Origin: Mesorhizobium sp. STM 4661
GTDB lineage: Bacteria > Pseudomonadota > Alphaproteobacteria > Rhizobiales > Rhizobiaceae
NCBI RefSeq assembly: GCF_000359125.1
Contig: NZ_CAAF010000031.1
Location: 84,165-148,164 of the forward strand
Direction: 5' to 3'
DNA length: 64,000 nt
Part shown: positions 1 to 9,726 of the stretch, one piece after another
How positions within the stretch are numbered: the stretch's first letter is position 1
Layout: each line of letters starts with the position of its first letter
The notes under the pieces: generated by a model
What the model saw: the letters and a program-made list of their open reading frames with translations, nothing else
The model's database searches: none
Told to the model about the DNA's origin: nothing
Made by a program: the position numbers and the translations under genes

Positions 1-260
1 TCGGTGCCGATGGCGTCGAAGGGAAAGGCGATGTCGACATCAGCGCGCTTGAACGGTCCGTTGCCGGCCTCGGGAATGGATGGCTGTTCCGCCTCGGGCA
101 GGTGCCGGATTGCAAGCACGCGCGCAGCCACGCGCGCCTTCAATTCCTCGGTCTCGCCCGGTAGTGCGACGAAGGTGCCGGTCGACTGGTCGCTGGCGAT
201 CTTGGCCGCTAATGCCTCGATGCTGCCTGAGGTCTCGATGCGATAGGTGAGGGTGATCAT
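1..260 (-). CDS. RuBisCO-like protein (form IV), N-terminal part, runs off the window
   Basis: The translation from the ATG at 260 gives about 86 residues before the window edge; the C-terminal catalytic barrel is not visible. The stretch ASDQSTGTFVALPGE (about residues 22-36) matches the N-terminal domain motif of RuBisCO large subunits and RuBisCO-like proteins (E/D-QSTGT-W/F). In D-apiose pathways such proteins act on 3-oxo-isoapionate 4-phosphate, either as decarboxylase (OiaC) or as transcarboxylase/hydrolase (OiaX). The neighbouring apsD, apnL and apnO genes make that role likely, but the visible part cannot separate the two. It is divergent from the GntR gene, with a predicted GntR operator at 314-330 between them. 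Confidence 0.8.
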   Translation of the reverse strand, partial: MITLTYRIETSGSIEALAAKIASDQSTGTFVALPGETEELKARVAARVLAIRHLPEAEQPSIPEAGNGPFKRADVDIAFPFDAIGT

Positions 261-313
261 GATCCGCTGTCTCAGGTCGTGAGGAGTTCGAAAAAGGTTC
301 CCTGATCTTCGAA

Positions 314-330
314 ATCTGGTATAATGAGTA
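314..330. promoter_or_regulatory. Predicted GntR operator, site A of three
   Basis: Contains CTGGTATAATGAGT, identical over 14 bases to site B (8532-8548) and differing at one base from site C (9489-9506). On the plus strand TGGTATAAT is an extended -10 (TG-N-TATAAT) about 100 bases before the GntR gene. It lies between the divergent GntR and RuBisCO-like genes, so a bound regulator could control both. Operator assignment is inference from recurrence at three unit starts of one pathway. Confidence 0.65.
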
Positions 331-425
331 CATAAGTATTGCAAGCGATATCCTGCCCGGCGGGCATTCCGGGAATCATGGCGGCAATGCTAAATAGACA
401 CCGGTCAAGGGAGTGATTCGCGACG

Positions 426-1139
426 ATGAACCGTTCGGAGCCGATCGTCCGGCGCAAGCTTTCCGACGAAGTCTTTGTCCGGCTGAAGCGCCTGATCACC
501 AGCGGCGAATTGCAGCCGGGCGACGACATGCCGTCCGAGCGCGAGCTGATGGAGCGTTTCGAAGTCGGCAGGCCGGCGATCCGCGAGGCAATGCAGGCAT
601 TGAGCAATATGGGGCTGGTCGCGATCTCGCACGGCGAGCGCGCCAAGGTGCTGCAACTGACCGCCAAATCGATCATCAGGCAGGTCGACGGCGCGGCCAA
701 GATCATCCTGTCGTCGTCGAAGGACACGCTGGAGCATCTCAAGAATGCGCGCATCTTCTTCGAACGCGGCATGGTCAAGGAGGCCGCCGAAAAGGCTACC
801 GCCGAGGATGTGCAGCGGCTCAAGGCAACGGTTGCCGAGCAGCGCGCCGCGCGCGGCGATTCCGAGGCCTTCATCTCCGCCGACATGAAGTTCCACACCC
901 AGATCGCTGCCATTTCAGGCAACCCGATCTATGTCGCCGTCAGCGAGGCGATGCTGGGCTGGCTGAAGGAATACCACACCGAAATGCTGATCTGGACCGG
1001 CAAGGAAAAGTTCACGCTGACCGAGCACGAAGAGATCATCGACCGCATCGAGAAGCGGGATGCCGATGGCGCCGAGAAGGCGATGATCAAGCATCTCGAA
1101 CGCTCGCGCGCGCTCTATGTCATGAATGCTGACAAGTGA
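426..1139 (+). CDS. GntR-family (FadR subgroup) regulator of the D-apiose locus
   Basis: A 237-residue protein with the FadR-type layout: N-terminal winged helix-turn-helix (about residues 10-75, including the typical SGELQPGDDMPSERELMERF motif) and an all-helical FCD ligand-binding domain (about 95-230). Length is normal for the family. It is divergent from the RuBisCO-like gene and converges on apnL with 10 bases between stop codons. Three matching operator-like sites precede the apiose transcription units, so it probably represses them and is released by a pathway intermediate; the ligand is unknown. Confidence 0.85.
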   Translation: MNRSEPIVRRKLSDEVFVRLKRLITSGELQPGDDMPSERELMERFEVGRPAIREAMQALSNMGLVAISHGERAKVLQLTAKSIIRQVDGAAKIILSSSKDTLEHLKNARIFFERGMVKEAAEKATAEDVQRLKATVAEQRAARGDSEAFISADMKFHTQIAAISGNPIYVAVSEAMLGWLKEYHTEMLIWTGKEKFTLTEHEEIIDRIEKRDADGAEKAMIKHLERSRALYVMNADK

Positions 1140-1149
1140 CCCCGCTGGT

Positions 1150-2985
1150 TTAGCCGATCCGGGCAGTCGCGTAAGGCGATATCATGAGATGGCTCTGGCC
1201 AAGCACGGAAACATCAACAGTCACGTCGTCCGCCGTCAGGTTCGCCAGCCACATCACGGTCTCGCCTGAAGCAGAGCGCCCGGCCAGCGCCGCCACCTTG
1301 GTCTCGTCGCTCGTGCGTGTCGCCACATGCGCGAGGCCGGCCAGTTCGCAAAGCCCCTTGATGGCCCCAAAGATCGGCCGGTTTTTGCCCTCCGCGACGG
1401 GTTCGCCCGACGCCGCCAGAACGCCGAACGGCCCGGTGAAGGCGGACAGCGTGAGCTGTTCCAGTCCGGCCGGCGCCACGCGCGCGGCGTAGCCGATCAT
1501 CCAAGCCGCCGCGAACCGGCCGGCATGGCGCGGATCGCGGTCGGCCATGGCGATGCGCTGTCCGCCGGGGTTGTCCTTGGTCGCGCCGCCATAGGGGTTT
1601 TGACGCATGGCGATCGTTGACGGGCCAATGCGGTACGGTTTTGTCCCGAAGATAGACCGAGCCGATTTCGTGATGAAGGGCAGCGCTTCCAGAGATTGCA
1701 TGACGCTGAGATCGTCGGCGGCATGCACGATCGGGCAGGTGCAGTGGGTGACGAAATCGAGCTGGCCGGCCGGGACGCGCTTGCGGTTCAACTCGGTGAA
1801 ATAGCTGAACATGCCGCCGCCGAGACGGGTATCGGGGAAGGCGCGCCGCGCCGCGGCATAGACGTCTTCGAGCGGCGGACACTCGGGCCATTGACTGCCC
1901 GGCGGCGTCGACTGCCGGTCGACGGAAGGCGAGACGGCGATGGCCGAAAGCTTCAGCCTGGCCCTGCGCACCATGCCGGCGACATCGGAGAGCTCGGCAT
2001 CGAGATCGCCTGTGCAGGCAACGACGCATTCGAGCGTTGTCCCGGCCGGGTAGGCGGCGGCAAGCCGCGCAAAGGACCGCAAAGCATCGAGCCCGTGGCC
2101 GCGCGTCGGATCATAGTGGAGGATCAACTGCTGCGGGCCGAGTTCGGCCAGCGTCGGCAGGTTGGCAAGCGCAGTCTCGACCTCGTCGGGATAGATGACC
2201 ACGCCGATATCCGGCAACCTCGCGCCGGCCTCGCCGAGTTCGACACGGACCGGCGGGGCAGCCGCCGAGGCGGGCACGGCGCTATCGCCGGTGATGCGCA
2301 GGCTGACCGTCTGCCTGTTGGGTCGTCCGGCAGGCATCCTATAAGGCCATGGCAGCGCCAGCGGCCGCACATAGGTCTTGTAGGACGCGTCCGACCAGTT
2401 GCGCTGGTCCTCCATCTCGAAAGTGTCGCCTTCCATCCGGCATTCTGCGGTGACGCCGGGCCGGACGTCGTGAGTGATGGCGCGCAAATCCCTAAAAGGC
2501 TGCCAGGGGTCGATCAGTTCGGGAAGTTTTGTCGCCACCACGCTGCCGTCGGTATGCTCGACCGTGACCGGGCTGCCAGCCAGGCCGGCGATCGGATGCA
2601 GGATGCAGAAGCCGCAGCGGTTGGTCTCGAAATCGCTTTCGGGCAGGGCGCTGACGTCGAAAACCAGCGTGCCGTCGGCGGAGCCTTTGATGATGGCGCG
2701 AAAGCCGAGCCGGCTCCCGTCCGGCCCTATGCAGCTCGCAGAGTAGCTGACGGAAAAGGCATCGGCGTCCTGGTCGATGACAAGGTCGGTCAGTTCAGGC
2801 TCGTAGGTGCCCCAGTCGCGGTCGCGCACGATATAGGCGATGGCACGCAGCACTTCGATGCCGCCATGGCGGATGCTGCGCAGATTGCCGTTGACGAAAT
2901 CGGCGCTGAGCGCACCGGCCCTCAGCCTGACCGGCTCGGCTTCGACGGCGCGCGTGCCATAGAGGAAAAAGCCATCGGCCGTCAT
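1150..2985 (-). CDS. apnL: D-apionolactonase
   Basis: A 611-residue protein without a signal peptide, of the length and general sequence I recognise for the ApnL family (EC 3.1.1.115). That enzyme hydrolyses D-apionolactone to D-apionate, the step after oxidation of D-apiose. The N-terminal part looks beta-rich (for example the stretch around TYEPELTDLVIDQDADAF), and a barrel-like part follows. Its ATG overlaps the stop codon of apsD (ATGA), so the two enzymes are translationally coupled at the end of the transporter operon. The family call rests on sequence recognition plus context; I cannot point to proven catalytic residues. Confidence 0.82.
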   Translation of the reverse strand: MTADGFFLYGTRAVEAEPVRLRAGALSADFVNGNLRSIRHGGIEVLRAIAYIVRDRDWGTYEPELTDLVIDQDADAFSVSYSASCIGPDGSRLGFRAIIKGSADGTLVFDVSALPESDFETNRCGFCILHPIAGLAGSPVTVEHTDGSVVATKLPELIDPWQPFRDLRAITHDVRPGVTAECRMEGDTFEMEDQRNWSDASYKTYVRPLALPWPYRMPAGRPNRQTVSLRITGDSAVPASAAAPPVRVELGEAGARLPDIGVVIYPDEVETALANLPTLAELGPQQLILHYDPTRGHGLDALRSFARLAAAYPAGTTLECVVACTGDLDAELSDVAGMVRRARLKLSAIAVSPSVDRQSTPPGSQWPECPPLEDVYAAARRAFPDTRLGGGMFSYFTELNRKRVPAGQLDFVTHCTCPIVHAADDLSVMQSLEALPFITKSARSIFGTKPYRIGPSTIAMRQNPYGGATKDNPGGQRIAMADRDPRHAGRFAAAWMIGYAARVAPAGLEQLTLSAFTGPFGVLAASGEPVAEGKNRPIFGAIKGLCELAGLAHVATRTSDETKVAALAGRSASGETVMWLANLTADDVTVDVSVLGQSHLMISPYATARIG

Positions 2986-4016
2986 CTCAGCAAGCTCTCG
3001 AGTTGCATCGGTTCGCGGCTCTCAGCACCGGCATAAGCGGCCTCGACCAGCGCGAATGTCCTGAGATTGTCGGCGCCCGAGGTTGCGGGCTCGATCCCCT
3101 TCGCCAGGCAGTCGACCCAGTGCTGTTGAATGGCGACGACACTTTCCTGGATGTTGTGCCAGGGACGCGAGGCCCAGGGCAGCAATGGCGGCGAGACGTT
3201 GCGGACCGTCGTGCCGCTCTTACCGGTGACGGTGAGCTGATAGTCCTGCGCCAGCCGGATCGTGCCCTCGCTGCCGTCGATCTCGATCAGCGTTTGTGGA
3301 AACGGCTCGGTGGCGAGCCTGGTCGCGTAGCTGCAGTCGACCACCGAGGTCGCGCCGCCCACATGGTCCATCAGCATGGTGGCGACATCCTCGCCGGCAA
3401 TGGCGGGATTGATGCGCGCTGTTCGTGTGGTGATGACAGAGACGTCGCCCAGAAGGAAGCGGGCAATGTCGAGGATGTGGATGCCGAGATCCTCGACGAT
3501 GAAGCGCTTGCCCGTCGCGAGATAAGGCTGGCCGGAAAACACATCGTAAGCCGAGCGGAAGGAGATACGGCCGAAGAAGGGCGTGCCGATCTCGCCGCTG
3601 TCGATTACGGCGCGCACCGCCTGGATCGGCGACTGCCAGCGAAAATTCTCATGCACCATCAGCGGCACGCCGGCCTCAGCGCATGCCTTCACCATCGCCT
3701 TGGCGTCGGCGAGCGTCGGCGCGAATGGCTTTTGGCAGATCACCGGCACGCGGTGCTTGGCGGCCATCTCGACCAGCGGCCGGTGGCTGGGCGCCGTGGT
3801 GGCGATGTCGACGAAGTCGAGCCTCTCGCCAGCGAACATTTCCGCAGCATCGGCGTATCGCTTCGCTATGCCGAACTGGTCGCCGACAATCCTGAGCCGC
3901 TCCGGGTCGCGGTCGCAGATGGCGACGATCGCAGCGCCTTTGACATCGCGCCAGCCATGCATCTGGTTGACGGCAAAGAAGCCGCAGCCGATCAGCGCTC
4001 CCCGCAATTCCGCCAT
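2982..4016 (-). CDS. apsD: D-apiose dehydrogenase, Gfo/Idh/MocA family
   Basis: A 344-residue cytoplasmic NAD(P)-dependent oxidoreductase. It has an N-terminal Rossmann fold (ALIGCGFFA, about residues 7-15), the Gfo/Idh/MocA lysine motif as CQKPF near residue 95, and the DLGIHILDIARFLLG helix around 175-190 that carries the conserved Asp and His. ApsD (EC 1.1.1.420) oxidises D-apiose to apionolactone, the substrate of ApnL encoded immediately downstream. I chose the ATG at 4016, two bases after the permease stop; a TTG two codons earlier would overlap that stop. Many family members share this fold, so the apiose specificity rests mainly on apnL and apnO. Confidence 0.8.
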   Translation of the reverse strand: MAELRGALIGCGFFAVNQMHGWRDVKGAAIVAICDRDPERLRIVGDQFGIAKRYADAAEMFAGERLDFVDIATTAPSHRPLVEMAAKHRVPVICQKPFAPTLADAKAMVKACAEAGVPLMVHENFRWQSPIQAVRAVIDSGEIGTPFFGRISFRSAYDVFSGQPYLATGKRFIVEDLGIHILDIARFLLGDVSVITTRTARINPAIAGEDVATMLMDHVGGATSVVDCSYATRLATEPFPQTLIEIDGSEGTIRLAQDYQLTVTGKSGTTVRNVSPPLLPWASRPWHNIQESVVAIQQHWVDCLAKGIEPATSGADNLRTFALVEAAYAGAESREPMQLESLLR

Positions 4017-4018
4017 GC

Positions 4019-5083
4019 TCAACCCGCCTTTGCCATCTGCATCAGCGTAACCCGCTGTTGCAGCCGGCGCTGCGCCTGGTCGACGACGACGGCGACGATG
4101 ATGACGAGGCCCTTGATCACCATCTGCCAGAACGAGCTCACCCCCATCATCACCAGCCCGTCGGAAAGGATGCCGATGACGAAGGCGCCGACGATGGTGC
4201 CGCCGATCGTGCCGCGGCCGCCCGACATCGAAGTGCCGCCGAGCACCGCCGCGGCGATGGCGTTGAGCTCGAAGCTTTCGCCCGTCGCCGGATGCGAGGC
4301 CATCAGTTCGGACGAGATGATCAGGCCGACGATAGCGGCGCAGAAGCCGGAGAACATGTAGACGAACATCTTCACCATGTTGACGCGCACGCCCGATATC
4401 CGCGCCGCTCGCTCATTGCCGCCAACGGCGAAGATGTGGCGGCCGAGCGGCGTGTATTTGGCGAGATAGGCCGCGCCCAGGGCGACGACGATCAGGATCC
4501 AGATCGAGACCGGCAGGCCGAGCAGCCGGCCGGCGCCGAGATAACCGAAGCCGGTGGTGCCGAGCTCCGGCTTGCCGACGAGGTTGGGGAAGGTGCGGCC
4601 GTCGGACGACAGCAACGCCAGGCCGCGCGAAACATAGAGCACGCCGAGCGTGGCGATGAACGGCGCCACGTTCAGCCTGGTGATCAGCAACCCATTGACG
4701 GCGCCGATCAATATGCCGACAGCCAGTGTGATCAGCGCGATCTCGAAGACGTTGAAATAGAGCGTGTAGCCGATCTGCAGGTCGATGCCGTTGAGCACGA
4801 GGTAGCCGGCAACCATGCCGCACAGGCCGACGATCGAGCCCACAGACAGGTCGATGCCGCCGGTGATGATGACGAAGGTCATGCCCATCGCCAGGAAGGC
4901 ATTCAGCGCCACGTGCTTCGCCATCAGGATCAAATTGGCGGTCGACAGGAAATTGGGAGCGGCGATCGAGAAGAACACCAGCACCGCGATCAGCGCGATG
5001 AAGGTCCTTGCCTTCATCAGCGTCAGCAGCACCGAGCCGCTCGAAGCGGAGGAGACAGCCGGCTTGGCCGGAATGTCAGTCAT
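4019..5083 (-). CDS. Ribose-type ABC transporter permease, probably for D-apiose
   Basis: A 354-residue inner-membrane protein of the BPD_transp_2 (RbsC-like) family, mostly hydrophobic helices. It has the family signatures GGIDLSVGSIVGL (near residue 88) and YAVGGNE-like FAVGGNERAARISGV (about 235-250), and the GGTSMSGGRGTIGGT loop that contacts the ATPase. I chose the ATG at 5083 (MTDIPAKP), which overlaps the end of the ATPase gene by eight bases; an upstream in-frame start at 5122 would overlap it further. It forms the channel with the ATPase at 5076-6647 and the binding protein at 7385-8326. Confidence 0.9.
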   Translation of the reverse strand: MTDIPAKPAVSSASSGSVLLTLMKARTFIALIAVLVFFSIAAPNFLSTANLILMAKHVALNAFLAMGMTFVIITGGIDLSVGSIVGLCGMVAGYLVLNGIDLQIGYTLYFNVFEIALITLAVGILIGAVNGLLITRLNVAPFIATLGVLYVSRGLALLSSDGRTFPNLVGKPELGTTGFGYLGAGRLLGLPVSIWILIVVALGAAYLAKYTPLGRHIFAVGGNERAARISGVRVNMVKMFVYMFSGFCAAIVGLIISSELMASHPATGESFELNAIAAAVLGGTSMSGGRGTIGGTIVGAFVIGILSDGLVMMGVSSFWQMVIKGLVIIVAVVVDQAQRRLQQRVTLMQMAKAG

Positions 5084-6647
5084 GGGCGTTGTTCTCCGTG
5101 TGCGGGACCGGTCCGTGGCCAAGCGCCGAGGCGGCGACGATCGCGGCTTCCGTTGCTTCGGCGCGATCGAACATGCCGGTCAGTTTTCCATTGCTCATCA
5201 CGGCGATCCGGTCCGACAGCGCCATCACCTCGTCGAGATCGGAGGTGGCGAAAAGTATGCCAAGCCCGTCTCGCGAAAGCCTGCGCATGGTGCGGAACAC
5301 ATCGGCCTTGGCGCCGACATCGATGCCGCGGCTGGGCTCATCCATCAAAAGCACCTTCGGCCCGGTGAGCAGCGCCTTGCCGATCACCACCTTCTGCTGG
5401 TTGCCGCCCGACAGTGACGAGACCTCCTGCGCCGGGTCGGCGACCTTGATTGCCAATTCCCGCACCATGCCGGTCACCGCTTGCCGTTCGTCCGCTCCGC
5501 TGATGTGGAACAGCCGGGCGAACCGCGACAGGCTGGCCAGCGTCAGATTGCTGGCGACGGAGAGGATCGACACCAGCCCCTCACGCTGGCGGTCTTCGGG
5601 GATCAGCGCCAGCCCGCGCCGGATGCGCCGCGTGGTGTCGCGCTCGCGCACTTGTCTGCCTGCGATGAAGATCTCGCCGGTCGCCTGGCCGTGGCGGCCC
5701 ATGATGCAGTCGAACAGCTCGCTGCGTCCGGCGCCCATCAGCCCGTATATGCCGAGGATCTCGCCGGCGCGCAGCGACAGCGAGACGTGGTCGACGGCAA
5801 GACCGCCGGTCGCGCGCGGCAAGCATATCTCCTCGGCGCGGAAGATCTCTTCGCCCGGGACATGGCCGTCGGCCTTGGCGAAATCCTTGGCGTCCGAGCC
5901 GATCATCTGCCGCACGATCCACTGCGTGTCGACGTTTTTCATCTCTTCCTGGCCGGTGATGCGGCCGTCGCGCAGCACGGTGATGTAGTCGCCGATGCGG
6001 ATCAACTCCTCCAGCCGGTGCGAGATGTAGACTATCGCCACGCCGCGCGCCTTGAGGTCGGCGATCACCTTGAACAGGATCTCGACTTCCGCCGCGCTCA
6101 AGGCCGAGGTCGGCTCGTCCATGATCAGGATGCGCGCATCGAGCGAAACCGCCTTGGCGATCTCGACCAGTTGCTGCTGGCCGATGCGCAGATCCTCGAC
6201 CAGCATGTCCGGACGTATGCCGGCTTCCAGCCGCTCCAGGAATTCCGCCGCGCGACGCTCCTGTGCCTTGCGGTCGATCTTGCGGAAGCGATTGGTGATT
6301 TCGCGGGTGGCAAAAATGTTCTCGGCGACGCTCATATTGCCAAACAGGTTCAACTCCTGGAACACCATGCCGATGCCGCGGTTCATCGCGTCTCCGGATG
6401 ACGAGAACGAAACTTCTTTACCCTCCAGCAGAATGCGGCCGGCCGTCGGCTGCTCGACGCCGGCGATGATCTTCATCAATGTCGACTTGCCGGCGCCGTT
6501 CTCGCCGACCAGCACATTGACCGCGCCCTTGCGTACCTCGAAATTGGCGCGCTTGACCGCAACGGTGCCCGAATAGACCTTCGACACGTCTTCCAGCTTC
6601 AGGATGACGTCATGACCGGTCGCGCCCATCTTTTGCTCAGAAGTCAT
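5076..6647 (-). CDS. Sugar ABC transporter ATPase, two fused nucleotide-binding domains
   Basis: A 523-residue RbsA/MglA-type protein. The first domain has Walker A GENGAGKSTLMK, signature LRIGQQQLVEIAKA and Walker B ILIMDEPTSALS. The second has the usual degenerate P-loop (GLMGAGRSELFD), an intact LSGGNQQKVVIGKA signature and VLLMDEPSRGIDVG. The ATG at 6647 gives the expected N-terminus and overlaps the lipoprotein stop by four bases. It powers uptake through the permease downstream; the locus context suggests D-apiose as substrate. Confidence 0.92.
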   Translation of the reverse strand: MTSEQKMGATGHDVILKLEDVSKVYSGTVAVKRANFEVRKGAVNVLVGENGAGKSTLMKIIAGVEQPTAGRILLEGKEVSFSSSGDAMNRGIGMVFQELNLFGNMSVAENIFATREITNRFRKIDRKAQERRAAEFLERLEAGIRPDMLVEDLRIGQQQLVEIAKAVSLDARILIMDEPTSALSAAEVEILFKVIADLKARGVAIVYISHRLEELIRIGDYITVLRDGRITGQEEMKNVDTQWIVRQMIGSDAKDFAKADGHVPGEEIFRAEEICLPRATGGLAVDHVSLSLRAGEILGIYGLMGAGRSELFDCIMGRHGQATGEIFIAGRQVRERDTTRRIRRGLALIPEDRQREGLVSILSVASNLTLASLSRFARLFHISGADERQAVTGMVRELAIKVADPAQEVSSLSGGNQQKVVIGKALLTGPKVLLMDEPSRGIDVGAKADVFRTMRRLSRDGLGILFATSDLDEVMALSDRIAVMSNGKLTGMFDRAEATEAAIVAASALGHGPVPHTENNAHD

Positions 6648-7288
6648 GGCTTCGGCCCGATCTCTGCCTCCGCCGGCGTCACCAGCGGCAGGTCCTGGCC
6701 GCTGCCCGGCGTATAGGCGCCCAGCACTTTGGCGGTGCGGCCCTCCAGCGCCTCGCGCGGCAGCTTGGACAGCACCGTCTTGTCGGCATGGGCGTTGAAG
6801 GCCTTGCCGAACTGGGCGAAGTCGATCTGGTTGGTGAAATCGTTGAACTGGATGAAATCCAGGCTGTCGCGCAGTGCGGTGCCGCGCATGGCGGGGCCGA
6901 TCTGCACCCGCGCATCCGCCTTGCCGTCGCCGTCGGCATCGATGTCGACAGTCGCCGCGCGGGACTGCGTATTTGCCGCAACAATTTTGCCCTCCAGGCG
7001 AACCGCGAAAGTCCATGGTGAATTCGCCTGTTTCTTCGGATTGCCGTATTTGGCGCCAGCGGCGGCCGGATCGGTTTTCGCCAGCGCATGGACCTCGGCA
7101 AACGGTCCGGCCTTCTGCTGCAGATAGGGGATGACCTTCGCCGCCCAGATCTCCTCGACCATCTTGTCGGGATTGAAGGCCGGCGCGTCGCCGCTGTTTT
7201 CCCCGGATGGTGTCGGCAGGATCTTGCAGGCAGTCAGGCTGAGGCCGACCACCCCGGCAAGGGTCAGCCAGTTCAGTTTGTTGGACAT
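6644..7288 (-). CDS. DUF2291 periplasmic lipoprotein of a sugar ABC operon
   Basis: A 214-residue protein starting MSNKLNW with a lipoprotein signal: a short hydrophobic helix followed by the lipobox LTAC, Cys21 being the predicted lipidated residue. The rest matches DUF2291, a family commonly encoded between binding protein and ATPase genes of rhizobial ribose-type transporters. Its function is not established; an accessory role in transporter assembly or substrate handling is inferred from that conserved position. I chose 7288 over an in-frame start at 7321 because it gives a clean signal peptide. Confidence 0.82.
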   Translation of the reverse strand: MSNKLNWLTLAGVVGLSLTACKILPTPSGENSGDAPAFNPDKMVEEIWAAKVIPYLQQKAGPFAEVHALAKTDPAAAGAKYGNPKKQANSPWTFAVRLEGKIVAANTQSRAATVDIDADGDGKADARVQIGPAMRGTALRDSLDFIQFNDFTNQIDFAQFGKAFNAHADKTVLSKLPREALEGRTAKVLGAYTPGSGQDLPLVTPAEAEIGPKP

Positions 7289-7337
7289 GTCAGACTGTTC
7301 GGCATGGCGGTCGCGGAGCATCCCGTGAAAATGGCGG

Positions 7338-7366
7338 CAAGGGACGAGCCTGAGGCCCGTCCCTTG
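7338..7366. promoter_or_regulatory. Intercistronic hairpin after the binding-protein gene
   Basis: Perfect 9-base arms CAAGGGACG / CGTCCCTTG around an 11-base loop, in the 96-base gap between the binding protein and the DUF2291 gene, with no T-run behind it. Such hairpins usually stabilise the upstream message, so binding protein is made in excess over the membrane parts. That role is inference. Confidence 0.6.
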
Positions 7367-7384
7367 CGATTGATGACAGCCGGC

Positions 7385-8356
<972 letters not shown>

Positions 8357-8531
8357 TCAACCCAAGGCTACTGTCTGCATTCAATTCGTCAGGCTGGCTG
8401 CGGATCGCCTCGAGTTCAAAAGCCGTTTGCCGGCTTCACCAGCGGATCGTCGCTCCCCAGCCATCCTCCACCCGTTCAGGCCTGAATTTTCTGCGAAGCC
8501 TGATTGGTTCGAGCCATCAAACAGCTAAGCT

Positions 8532-8548
8532 AACTGGTATAATGAGTC
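8532..8548. promoter_or_regulatory. Predicted GntR operator, site B of three
   Basis: Contains CTGGTATAATGAGT, the same 14 bases as site A. It lies about 205 bases upstream of the binding-protein start and just downstream of apnO, in a 282-base gap, so it would control the transporter-apsD-apnL operon. A long leader would follow; I see no other clear structure in the gap. Confidence 0.62.
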
Positions 8549-8608
8549 AATGACAAATTCAGATGACATGTACCTGATCAGTCATTCAGGATCAGGATCC
8601 GGCAGCGC

Positions 8609-9436
8609 TCAGGTGATCCGCTGAATGCTCGCGGCGATCTCTTCCGGCTCGAACACCCGCTTCCAGTCGTCGCGCATCAGCACCGGCTTGCCGAACTCGA
8701 TGGCCTTGTTGCAGGCGTCGGAGAACACGCCCTTGGTCTCGCCGAAGATGACGGCGCCGAGCACATTCATGTGGCCGAGCAGGAAGTCGAGCGCGGCCTG
8801 CTGTTCGACACCGCGCGCCACGACCTCGTCGACGGCTTCCTTCATGACGACGAGCAGCGAGGCGCAAACGGTTTCCGAAAGGCCCGGCTCGAGCAACGCC
8901 ATCTGTTCGACCGTCACGCGATGCGACCGCATCACCGGGGCCCAGATGATCCTGGCGATCGCTTCGCCCTTGGCGTAATCCTCTTCCGGTCCCTGCATCA
9001 GCGCGCTGACCATGTGCTGCTTGGCCTTGACGCCGCCGAAATAGTCCTTCTTGGCCGCCATGTCGGTCTCGTCGTTGAAGATCGGCGGATGGCAGGGATG
9101 GGTGACGAAATAGGTCAGGTCCGGCCGTTTTGGCAGATGGCCGGCGAAAGGGGCGGCGGCGTCGAGCACGACGACCATCGTGCCCGGGGCGAGCTTGCTC
9201 TCGATGCTGGTCGCCACCTTGCCGATATGCGTGTCGGGGACCGCCAGGATCACCACATCGGCGCCCTTGAGCGCCTCGTCGGGGCCGACCGTATCGAAAC
9301 CCAGTCCGGTCTTCAGCCGCTCGCGGCCGGCGTCGCTGACCTCGACATGGCGTATGGTGTAGGGCGAGCCGCGAAAATTGGTCGACAGGCGGTAACCCAT
9401 TTTGCCGCCGGCACCAAACAGCGCAATCGTTGTCAT
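8609..9436 (-). CDS. apnO: D-apionate oxidoisomerase
   Basis: A 275-residue dehydrogenase with an N-terminal NAD-binding motif (LFGAGGKMGYRLS, residues 5-17) and a C-terminal all-helical domain in the style of 6-phosphogluconate/hydroxyacid dehydrogenases. It matches my recognition of ApnO (EC 1.1.1.421), which oxidises and isomerises D-apionate to 3-oxo-isoapionate, the step after ApnL. It is transcribed alone from a promoter overlapping operator site C and is separated from the downstream transporter by site B. Its product would feed the RuBisCO-like branch at the left edge after phosphorylation by a kinase not in this window. Confidence 0.8.
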   Translation of the reverse strand: MTTIALFGAGGKMGYRLSTNFRGSPYTIRHVEVSDAGRERLKTGLGFDTVGPDEALKGADVVILAVPDTHIGKVATSIESKLAPGTMVVVLDAAAPFAGHLPKRPDLTYFVTHPCHPPIFNDETDMAAKKDYFGGVKAKQHMVSALMQGPEEDYAKGEAIARIIWAPVMRSHRVTVEQMALLEPGLSETVCASLLVVMKEAVDEVVARGVEQQAALDFLLGHMNVLGAVIFGETKGVFSDACNKAIEFGKPVLMRDDWKRVFEPEEIAASIQRIT

Positions 9437-9488
9437 CTAGCCGTACTCCTGATCCTCGAACGATGGCATCGCCAATCGTCATCTCATT

Positions 9489-9506
9489 AACTGGTATAAT
9501 CAGTTT
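9489..9506. promoter_or_regulatory. apnO promoter with predicted GntR operator, site C
   Basis: Contains CTGGTATAATCAGT inside a dyad with AACTG / CAGTT arms seven bases apart. Read on the minus strand, TTGCAA lies 17 bases before TATACC, a good -35/-10 pair whose -10 is covered by the dyad, about 55 bases upstream of the apnO ATG. A repressor bound here would block RNA polymerase. Confidence 0.65.
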
Positions 9507-9726
9507 ACCAAAATTTTGCAATTGAGTAGTTGCTGGGGCGGTCCAAATTGGCTTAGCGCGCGACGCACAGCTTCGCACATGCCATGAGATCAGGCGGTTG
9601 CGTTGGCCGAGGTGGCGTTGGCATCAACCGCTCGGCGCTGCCGCAATCTATTGCACCCGACATCGGTGCCGGGGCGCTTCGCTTCGAAAGGGGTCGGTGG
9701 TGATGTTTTGTCGACGCGAAACTGAA

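Noticed and set aside
9507..9726. Small gene between mtnA and apnO
   Set aside because: No frame has a ribosome site, reasonable length or recognisable sequence. Apart from the apnO promoter the gap shows nothing.
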